A DNA stretch of 14,148 nucleotides from JAYSFC01 sp041913505 (GTDB lineage Bacteria; Pseudomonadota; Gammaproteobacteria; Burkholderiales; Burkholderiaceae_C). Below the pieces are notes generated by a model, which was not told the DNA's origin, made no database searches, and worked only from the letters and a program-made list of their open reading frames with translations. Location: assembly GCA_041913505.1 (NCBI GenBank), contig JAYSFC010000101.1, positions 1-14,148 of the forward strand, written 5' to 3'. The translations under genes and the position numbers were made by a program. The number at the start of each line of letters is the position of its first letter. Position 1 is the stretch's first letter. Positions 5,013-12,110 of the stretch are shown here, in pieces.

Positions 5013-7076
5013 TCATCCAGAATGCTTGGCGGGCTGCCCCGCGGGCAGCGTGAAAGTGAATACCGTACCACGCGGCTCGTTGGGGGCAAACCCGAGAAAG
5101 CCGCCATGCTGCTCGACCACCGTGCGGCACAGGGGCAGTCCCAGGCCCATGCCCTCCGCGCGCGTGGTGAAGAACGGCGCGAAGAGCTTGGACGCCACCT
5201 CGGGGGCGATGCCGCCGCCGCAGTCGGACACGGCGAACTCCAGCCAGGTGCTGTGCGCGTTGGAGGCCGCGCGGCGCACGCGCAGCTCCAGCACGCGGCG
5301 CTGGACGCCGGGCTCGTCCATGGCCTGCATGGCATTGCGCGCGAGGTTGAGCAGCACCTGCTCGACCATCGTGCGGTCGCACAGTGCGGGGGGCAGATCG
5401 GGGTCCACGTGGGTGATCACGCGCACGCCGATCTTGCGGGCCTGCAGGCGGATCAGCGGCAGCACGGCCTCGAGCAGTGCCTCGGCGGCCACGGTTTCGC
5501 GCGATTGCTCGCGCCGGCGCACGAAGTCGTGCACGCTCTTGATCACGCGGCCCGCGCGTTCGGCCTGGAACGCGATGCGCTGCATGGCGGTGCGCAGGTC
5601 GTGCAGCTGCGCGCGCACCATAGACTCATCGGGCACGGGCGTGCCGGGGGTGTGCTCCAGCAAATTGATCGATCCCGTGGCGTAGCTGGAGATCGCCGCC
5701 AGCGGCTGGTTGAGCTCATGGCTCAGCAGCGAGGCCATCTCTCCCACGGTGGCCAGGCGCGCCGTGGCCTGCAGCCGTTCCTGCGAGGCGCGCGAGAGCT
5801 CTTCCACGCGGCGCTGCTCGCTCACGTCGAGGAACGATCCCATCCAGCCGGTGTGCAGGCCGTGCGCGTTGATCAGCGGCGCCTCGTAGATCATGACCGG
5901 AAAGCGCGTGCCGTCCTTGCGCATGAAGATCGACTCGTAGCCTTCGCGCGGCGGATCGAGGCGGCCCGCCATGCGCACGACCTGCCGCTCGGCGTATTCG
6001 TGCGCATGCTCGGGCGGCCAATAGGGCAAGGGCGATATCTGGCCGACGATCTCGGAGGCCGAGAAGCCCACCATGTTGCAAAAGGCCGGGTTCACATAGG
6101 TGATGCAGCCCTTGAGGTCGCGCGCGCGCAGGCCTGTGACCAGGGAGTCTTCCATGGCCTTGCGAAACGCGAGCGCGTCGCCCAGGTCGCGTTCGGCGCG
6201 CAGGCGCCGCCGGTTGTCGCGCACGAGCACGGACACCACCGTGACGAGCGCGATCGACATGGCCGTGACCAGTGCCGTCAGCACGTTGGGGAACACGCTG
6301 GGCGCGCTGTGCCAGCTGTCCATGCGCAGCACCAGCGTGCTGCCCGGCAGGTCCAGCAACTGCTGCGCCGTGAACATGCGCGAGCCGCGCCGCGCGGCGC
6401 CCACGAGGGCCAGGCGCGTGCCGTCGGGCTCGGTGAACGACACCTCCTGGCTGCGCGTGAGGTTGTGGCTCACGAGGTCCACGAGGATGTTCTGCAACGC
6501 GTAAGTGGCGACGATGAAGCCTTCGGTGCGGCCACCTACCGTGAGCGGCAGGCACAGTTCCATCATCTCGGAGCCCAGGCCATCGCGGTGGGGCTGGAAG
6601 TAGCTGCCCGAGTAGGCCGGTCCGACCAGCCGGCGCGCGTTGGCGCAGGCCAGGGCTGCGTCGGTGTGCGGGCCTTCGCGCGTCTCGGCATCCCAGTCGA
6701 TGGGGCGGTAGGGCGACTGCGCGTGGGCACGCGGACGCAGCGCGTTGTCACGCCATTCGATGCGCACCATTTCGCGGTGCGCGCGCAGGAGTTCGGTGGC
6801 CTCGCTCGCCCAGTCCGGGGAGCGTGCCCCTCCCGCGTTCAGCGCCTGCAGGCTTTGCAGGTTGCGGGCCAGCGCAGAGCGGATGTCGGCCACGGCCTCG
6901 GCCGTGTCGCGCTCGAGGCGGTTCTGCACCTGGCTGGCCTCGTAGCGGCCTGCCAGCCACACGAGCGTGATCAGCATGCTGACCACGAGCAGTACGAGCG
7001 CGGTCCACAGCGACCAGCGCCGCCAGGCGCTGCGCCAGCGCCGCCAAGGCCAGACCTGGGGATCAGCGGAGGTCAC
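5013..7076 (-). CDS. PAS-domain sensor histidine kinase, DctS/DctB-like
   Basis: A 687-residue inner-membrane kinase. TM1 spans about residues 22-43, a periplasmic sensor region about 44-262 and TM2 about 263-285. A PAS domain follows (about 305-420, containing ITYVNPAFCNMVGFSASEIVG), then the dimerisation helix with H453 in LLSHELNQPLAAI, and an ATPase domain with N box NLARNAMQAM, DCGGGI, LFAPFF and GMGLGLPLC. The family autophosphorylates His and passes phosphate to the partner regulator encoded 7 bases downstream. Two-TM, one-PAS architecture with this H box resembles Rhodobacter DctS, a C4-dicarboxylate sensor, but no transporter gene is nearby, so the ligand is unknown. The GTG at 7076 overlaps the preceding TGA as GTGA, and an arginine/tryptophan-rich cytoplasmic N-terminus leads into TM1. 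The frame is open upstream, but that overlaps the hydrolase gene. Confidence 0.93.
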   Translation of the reverse strand: MTSADPQVWPWRRWRSAWRRWSLWTALVLLVVSMLITLVWLAGRYEASQVQNRLERDTAEAVADIRSALARNLQSLQALNAGGARSPDWASEATELLRAHREMVRIEWRDNALRPRAHAQSPYRPIDWDAETREGPHTDAALACANARRLVGPAYSGSYFQPHRDGLGSEMMELCLPLTVGGRTEGFIVATYALQNILVDLVSHNLTRSQEVSFTEPDGTRLALVGAARRGSRMFTAQQLLDLPGSTLVLRMDSWHSAPSVFPNVLTALVTAMSIALVTVVSVLVRDNRRRLRAERDLGDALAFRKAMEDSLVTGLRARDLKGCITYVNPAFCNMVGFSASEIVGQISPLPYWPPEHAHEYAERQVVRMAGRLDPPREGYESIFMRKDGTRFPVMIYEAPLINAHGLHTGWMGSFLDVSEQRRVEELSRASQERLQATARLATVGEMASLLSHELNQPLAAISSYATGSINLLEHTPGTPVPDESMVRAQLHDLRTAMQRIAFQAERAGRVIKSVHDFVRRREQSRETVAAEALLEAVLPLIRLQARKIGVRVITHVDPDLPPALCDRTMVEQVLLNLARNAMQAMDEPGVQRRVLELRVRRAASNAHSTWLEFAVSDCGGGIAPEVASKLFAPFFTTRAEGMGLGLPLCRTVVEQHGGFLGFAPNEPRGTVFTFTLPAGQPAKHSG

Positions 7077-7888
7077 AGGACGCGGTGCTCCCGTGCGGGC
7101 AGTTGCGTGCGCACCTGGCCCAGGCGCTTGCGCGTGAGCTCGCCCACCACGACGCCATCGCCCTCCTTTTGCTGGGCCAGCACCTGGCCCCAGGGATCGA
7201 CGAGCATGCTGTGGCCCCAGGTGCGGCGGCCGTTCTCGTGCACACCGCCCTGGGCGGGGGCGAGCACGTAGGCCAGGTTCTCGATCGCGCGAGCACGCAG
7301 CAGCAGTTCCCAGTGCGCCTGGCCCGTGGTATGCGTGAAGGCGCTGGGCACGAGCAGCAGGTCGGCGCCGGCTTGCGCGTGCGCGCGGTACAGCTCGGGA
7401 AAGCGCAGGTCGTAGCACACGGACAGGCCCACGCGCCAGCGCTCGCCGTCGCGCGCGGTCACGTCCACGGTAACGGGCATGTGGCCGGCCTCGACCACGC
7501 GCGCCTCCTCGTAGCGCTCGCGGCCGTTGTCGAAGTGGAACAGGTGGATCTTGTCGTAGCGCGCCACGCATTCGCCCGAGGGCGCGAAGGCCAGCGAACT
7601 GTTGTGCACGTGCGCGGCGTCGCTGCTCTGCAGCGGCAACGTGCCCCCCACGATCCACAGGCCCAGCGCGCGCGCCGACTCCGCGAGGAAGGCCTGCATG
7701 GGCCCGTCGCCGAACGGTTCGGCCAGGGCGAGCTTGTCGGTGTCCTGGCGGCCCATGGCGCCGAAGTATTCGGGCAGCACGGCGAGTTCGGCGCCCGCGT
7801 CGCGGGCATGCTCGAGCAGCGTCCGGGCGGCTGCCAGATTGGGTTCACGGGCGATGCCCGAGACCATTTGCAAGGCGGCGACTTTCAT
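7073..7888 (-). CDS. Carbon-nitrogen hydrolase, Nit1/Nit2 type (probable deaminated glutathione amidase)
   Basis: A 271-residue cytoplasmic enzyme of the nitrilase superfamily. The catalytic triad is visible: E40 in LAVLPEYFG, K113 in RYDKIHLF and C158 in SVCYDLRFPELYR. Other family marks are PSAFTHTTGQAHWELLLRARAIEN and GHSMLVDPWG. This subgroup hydrolyses the amide of deaminated glutathione, or omega-amides of 2-oxoacids, a metabolite-repair role; which one applies cannot be settled from sequence alone. The ATG at 7888 overlaps the yhdP stop (ATGA) and its own stop overlaps the kinase GTG start (GTGA), so it is the second gene of a tightly coupled operon. Pairing of yhdP with a nit gene is, as I recall, common in betaproteobacteria. 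Confidence 0.93.
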   Translation of the reverse strand: MKVAALQMVSGIAREPNLAAARTLLEHARDAGAELAVLPEYFGAMGRQDTDKLALAEPFGDGPMQAFLAESARALGLWIVGGTLPLQSSDAAHVHNSSLAFAPSGECVARYDKIHLFHFDNGRERYEEARVVEAGHMPVTVDVTARDGERWRVGLSVCYDLRFPELYRAHAQAGADLLLVPSAFTHTTGQAHWELLLRARAIENLAYVLAPAQGGVHENGRRTWGHSMLVDPWGQVLAQQKEGDGVVVGELTRKRLGQVRTQLPAREHRVL

Positions 7889-10800
7889 CCTGGGGCTCCT
7901 GGGGTGGCGGGAGGGGGCGTGGCGCTGGCTGGCTTGCGGCGCTCCAGGCGCACGATGCGTGGGTCGGCCCAGGTGCCTTCGATGCGGAACTCCTGGGTGG
8001 TGGCCGCGGCAAGCGGGCCGCGCAGGAAGACCTGGGCCAGGAAGCTGCCCAGGCCCACCACGGGGTTGATGGCCGTGGCCACGAGCGAGGCCGTCATGGC
8101 GTTGATCTCGGGCACCACCACCACGTGCAGGTCCTGGGTCTCGTGCGCGATGTCGGCCTGGCCTTCCATGAGCACGGCGGCGTTCACGCCCTTCATCTGC
8201 AGGTTGTTGGTGAGGGCCACGCCACGCTCGATGCGCAGGTCGCCGCGCACGAAATCGAAGGCGAAGCCCTCGCTGAAAACGTCGCGGAAATCGAGCGTGA
8301 GCCGCCGTGGCAGCGACTGCAGGCTCAGCACGCCCAGCAGCTTGGCCAGGCCCGGGTCGGCCTTGAGGAACTGGCCCGACTCCATGTTCACATTGAGCTG
8401 GCCCGTCATCGTGCGGTAGTCGGGGTTGATGGGCGCGCCCACCCAGGCTACCTGCCCCTCCATGCGTCCCTTGCCGCGCCGCACCACGTCGGGCATGCCA
8501 AAGCGCGCGAGCAACTCGCCCGAGTCGCGGATGTCGAGGCGGAAGTTCATGACCGTACGGCGCTCAGGCGCGCGGCCCGTGCCAGCGCTGGCCAGCAGCG
8601 CCCAGTTGCCGTTGCCGGTGAGCGTGGCCTCGGGGGTGATGAGGTTGAACTTGCCCAGGCGCCATTCGCGCTGCGCGCTGTCGCCGCCGCCGCGGTTCTG
8701 GGCCTCGATCTCGAGGCGGCCGAGCTTGCGGCTGCGCAGCTCGAAGTCCTCCACCACGATGTCGAGCGCGGGCAGGGTGCGGGGCTGCTCGTCGAGCAGC
8801 GCATCAACGGCCGAAGCCGTGCTCTGCGGCACGGACAGGCGCGCAAGGCGCGCATAGATGCGGCCTGCGGGATCGCCGGCCGAGGCCTGGCGGTATTCCA
8901 CATAGCCGTCGAACTCGCGCGCGTCGAGGTTGGCGCGCCAGGTGCTGCCCTCGCGCGAGCCGCCGACCACCACGTCGTGCAGCGTGCGGCCCTGCGTCGC
9001 CAGGGTGGCGGCGCGCAGGGCCAGGCTCGTGGGCAGATAGTCCTGCGCGGGCCCGGCAGGCGCGGCGCCCTGCTGGGGCGTGGCCTGCAGCGCCGACTCC
9101 CAGGCGTCCATGTCCACGTGGGCCAGCCGGATGTTGGCCGTTACGCCCGAGGGTGGCAGCGGCGCGGCCTCGCCGGCGCCAAGCCCCAGGCCGATGGCGC
9201 CGCGCAGCACGCGCGGCTGCGCGCCGCTGATGTCGCGCACGTAGCTGGCCGAGCCGAGCGCGCCGAGGTCCAGCGTGACCTGGTCCTGCAGGGGCGGGTT
9301 CGCGCCCTGCGCGGCGGCCGATTCGCGCGTGAGCTGGTTCTCGAAGCGCAGCGGCAGGCTGGCTTCGGCGGGCTTGCCCAGCGGCGCGGGCAGGGACAGG
9401 GCCATGCCCTGCAGCGTGGTGCCCACCTGCAGCTCGGGCACACCCCGGCGCACGCCGAGCGTGAGGCTGTAGGGCGCGCTGCCCGTGGCCTGCTGTGCCA
9501 GGTGCGACAGCAGGCCGAGCTGGCGCTCGCGGCGCAACCCTTCGGCCGTGGCCGTGCCCTGCGCGCGCACCTGCACGGACGCATCCGCGCTGCTGCCATT
9601 CGGGCCACGCATGCCGCCCTCGAGCCGCACCTCGCCGCCCAGCGCCTGTGCCTGCACGCCCGCGAGCGTGAAGCCCGTGTCGCTGAACTGCACGGCGCCG
9701 CGCACGCGCGAGAGCACGGGCACGTCGGGCGTGATCTGCACCTCGTTGCCTGCGAAGGCCACGCTGCCCTGCACGCGGGACTGGTTGATGTCGTTGATGG
9801 GCAGCGACAGCTTGAGCTGCAGGTCCGCCAACCCGCTGGCGCTGGCCTTGTCCAGCGTGTGGCTGGTGAGGCCGGCCAGGGGCGAGCCGGCGACCACCGA
9901 AAGCATGTCGGCGAGCGGCCCGCGCCCCTGGGCGTTCACGCCCACCACGGTGTGCGAGAGGTCAGGGATCAGGGCCTCTATCTGCGCCATGCGCAGCCGT
10001 GGGCTACCCACGAAGCTGCCGCTGGCCTTGCGCACGGCCATGGAAGAGCGCTCGAACACGAGCTCGCCCGACAACTGCGTCAGCGCGGGCCAGGGCCGCG
10101 CGCCAGCGGGCTGCAGCCGGGTGGGGACATAGGCGTAGGTCACGTCCTTGACCCTGGCTGCGATGTGGAAGTCGCCCTGGTCCGGGCGTTCGAACGGCAG
10201 GTCATTCACATCGCCGCGCACCTTGAACTGCACCTGGCTGGCGGTTCCCGCCGTCACGGTGTCGCGCACGTAGTGGCGCACGTCGGCCTCGATCACGAGC
10301 GGCAGGTAGCGGTGCACGCGTGTGCCGTCGGCGCGCTGCAGCGTGCCCGTCAGGTCGAGGATGCCGGGAAAGCGCGAGCGGCTGCTCGAGCGCGCTGGGT
10401 CGGCGGTGCGCCAGCTGAACTGGGCGTCCCCCTGCAGGTCCGCATTCGCGAAGCGCAGGTCAGCGGCCTGCACGGCAATCTGTTCGCCCTGGGTTTGCCA
10501 GCGCACCGTGGTGGACAGGCGCTGCAGCGGCAGCACGGGGTCCTCGAACACGCCGGGCAGCACCAGCGCGCCTTGCGCGATGGCCAGCTGGGCCTTGCCG
10601 CCGCCCTGGTTGAGCTCGAAGTCCACGCTCGCGCCGCGCACACCGAAGGCCGTGGGCATCCACGCGGCAGGGGGCGCGGTAGGTGGTGCGGCCAGGGCCA
10701 GGTCCGCCACGCGGCCCTTGACCTGGTATTGCTGGGGATGCCCCCAGGGGCCACGCCAACTGGCCCGGATGTCCTGCACCAGACCCTTCGGAGCATAGGT

Positions 10801-11967
10801 GCGCAGGGCCGCGTGGGCGGACTCCTCCAGCGGCAGCCGGCTCGCGATCTGCGCGAGCGCCTCCAGGTCCAGGCGATCGGCGCGCAGCTCGCCCTGGGCC
10901 GGGTGGCTGCCCTCGGCGCCCGTGTGGCGCACGAACAGGTTGCCGCCGGGCCAGTCCAGCCCATCCTCGGTGGTGAACTGCAGGGCCTGTGTGGAGAACT
11001 CGAACCCGTCCGGCAGCCGGCTCGCGCTCACGCGGCCCGTGATGGAGCGCAGCGCGAGAGGTTCCAGGCCTGCGCCCAGCGTGGTGTTCACGTCGGCCAG
11101 CACCATGTCGGCGGTGCCACCCGTGGCTTGGCCGCGCTGCACATCCACCCAGGCGCGCAGCGCGCCGCGGCCTCGGGCGACCTCGATGCCCACATCGGCG
11201 TGGTGGCGCAGCTGCGAGACGTCGACGCGCGCGAACTGCGCGTACACCTGGCCACTCCAGCGCTGCCACGCACCCGAATGCGCGGACAGCAGCGGTTCCC
11301 GGAACTGGCCCGAGAGCGTGAAGCGGTCGCCCCAGTCGGCCGGCGGCGTGGCGTCCATGCGCAGCGCGTGGCGCCAGCCGCGGTTGCGGATCACGAGGTC
11401 TACCTGTTGCAGCGCCAGCGGCGGTGCGGCGCGCAGTGCATCGGACCAGCGCAGCGTACCGCCCTGGATGACCACCTCGCCCTGCGAGAAGAGCCAGTCG
11501 GCGGCCGCGCCATCCTGGGAGGCTCCGGGGTTGAAGGGCAGTCCCGCGATGAACAGCCGCCCATCGGCCGTGCGGCGGATGTCGAGCTCGGGCCGTTCGA
11601 TGTAGAGCTGCTCGAAGCCCCGGCGCATGAGCGAGCGCGGCGACAGCGCCACGATCACGCGCGGCAGCCGCAGCGCCTCGTGGCCTTCGGCATCGAGCAG
11701 GGCCACGTCGCCGAGCTCAATGGAAGGCACGAGGCCTTCGGTGCGGGCGCTCAGGGTGCCCACGCGCACGGGTACCCCCAAAACCCGTGCGGCCTGGGCC
11801 TCCAGCTGCGGACGGAAATCCCCGATTCGCGGCACAATCCAGCCATGCAGCACCCCCCATGCCACCGTGAGCAGCAGCCACATGGCCAGCAGCAACCCCA
11901 GTGACCACCGCGCGAAACCCGCCACCCATCGGAGCAGGCGGGAAGGGTTCGGTGTCGGTTCGGTCAT
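7885..11967 (-). CDS. yhdP: YhdP family AsmA-like protein (intermembrane phospholipid transport)
   Basis: A 1360-residue protein, close to E. coli YhdP (about 1266). One N-terminal transmembrane helix (about residues 20-44, within WSLGLLLAMWLLLTVAWGV) is followed by a very long periplasmic part rich in beta-strand repeats (DUF3971/AsmA_2 type), and a typical C-terminus with NPVVGLGSFLAQVFLRGPL and FRIEGTWADPRIVRLERRK. YhdP, TamB and YdbH form bridge-like proteins that carry phospholipids from inner to outer membrane; this role is known from E. coli and transferred by family. The start at 11967 gives a short cytoplasmic tail before the helix, with no clear Shine-Dalgarno. It heads the minus-strand operon and diverges from glnE. 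No break or unusual composition is seen. Confidence 0.94.
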   Translation of the reverse strand: MTEPTPNPSRLLRWVAGFARWSLGLLLAMWLLLTVAWGVLHGWIVPRIGDFRPQLEAQAARVLGVPVRVGTLSARTEGLVPSIELGDVALLDAEGHEALRLPRVIVALSPRSLMRRGFEQLYIERPELDIRRTADGRLFIAGLPFNPGASQDGAAADWLFSQGEVVIQGGTLRWSDALRAAPPLALQQVDLVIRNRGWRHALRMDATPPADWGDRFTLSGQFREPLLSAHSGAWQRWSGQVYAQFARVDVSQLRHHADVGIEVARGRGALRAWVDVQRGQATGGTADMVLADVNTTLGAGLEPLALRSITGRVSASRLPDGFEFSTQALQFTTEDGLDWPGGNLFVRHTGAEGSHPAQGELRADRLDLEALAQIASRLPLEESAHAALRTYAPKGLVQDIRASWRGPWGHPQQYQVKGRVADLALAAPPTAPPAAWMPTAFGVRGASVDFELNQGGGKAQLAIAQGALVLPGVFEDPVLPLQRLSTTVRWQTQGEQIAVQAADLRFANADLQGDAQFSWRTADPARSSSRSRFPGILDLTGTLQRADGTRVHRYLPLVIEADVRHYVRDTVTAGTASQVQFKVRGDVNDLPFERPDQGDFHIAARVKDVTYAYVPTRLQPAGARPWPALTQLSGELVFERSSMAVRKASGSFVGSPRLRMAQIEALIPDLSHTVVGVNAQGRGPLADMLSVVAGSPLAGLTSHTLDKASASGLADLQLKLSLPINDINQSRVQGSVAFAGNEVQITPDVPVLSRVRGAVQFSDTGFTLAGVQAQALGGEVRLEGGMRGPNGSSADASVQVRAQGTATAEGLRRERQLGLLSHLAQQATGSAPYSLTLGVRRGVPELQVGTTLQGMALSLPAPLGKPAEASLPLRFENQLTRESAAAQGANPPLQDQVTLDLGALGSASYVRDISGAQPRVLRGAIGLGLGAGEAAPLPPSGVTANIRLAHVDMDAWESALQATPQQGAAPAGPAQDYLPTSLALRAATLATQGRTLHDVVVGGSREGSTWRANLDAREFDGYVEYRQASAGDPAGRIYARLARLSVPQSTASAVDALLDEQPRTLPALDIVVEDFELRSRKLGRLEIEAQNRGGGDSAQREWRLGKFNLITPEATLTGNGNWALLASAGTGRAPERRTVMNFRLDIRDSGELLARFGMPDVVRRGKGRMEGQVAWVGAPINPDYRTMTGQLNVNMESGQFLKADPGLAKLLGVLSLQSLPRRLTLDFRDVFSEGFAFDFVRGDLRIERGVALTNNLQMKGVNAAVLMEGQADIAHETQDLHVVVVPEINAMTASLVATAINPVVGLGSFLAQVFLRGPLAAATTQEFRIEGTWADPRIVRLERRKPASATPPPATPGAPG

Positions 11968-12110
11968 GGCGGGTTTGAAGGTGGCAGGAATTATGACCCG
12001 CGCACACCCCCGGGGTTCAGGTGCGGGCCACTCCCGCGGTGCTGCCGAATTGTTAGAACCTGTACAAGGAACGGCCCTTGGCGGGTGCGTCGTCTTTCTT
12101 CGTTACCCGC
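11968..12110. other. Divergent intergenic region between yhdP and glnE
   Basis: This 143-base stretch should hold the promoters of both genes, but I could not place convincing -35/-10 pairs. It contains an 8-base palindrome CCCCGGGG (12008-12015) flanked by imperfect arms (CCCGCGCAC before, GTGCGGG after), a possible but weak stem. AAGGAA at 12066-12071 lies 6 bases before an in-frame TTG (12078), a possible alternative start for glnE. Confidence 0.4.

Noticed and set aside
3458..5053. A 531-codon plus-strand frame crossing the OmpA lipoprotein and response regulator
   Set aside because: It overlaps two well-supported genes in other frames and its translation lacks any recognisable domain.
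4983..7271. A 762-codon plus-strand open frame opposite the sensor kinase
   Set aside because: Same cause: composition-driven, His/Ala/Arg-rich translation with no motif, fully overlapping a kinase with all catalytic boxes intact.
8125..11904. A 1259-codon open frame on the plus strand opposite yhdP
   Set aside because: It is antisense to a clearly recognisable YhdP protein, is full of Ala/Arg/Gly/His/Gln repeats, and has no domain signature or ribosome binding site. High G/C at third positions keeps antisense frames free of stops.
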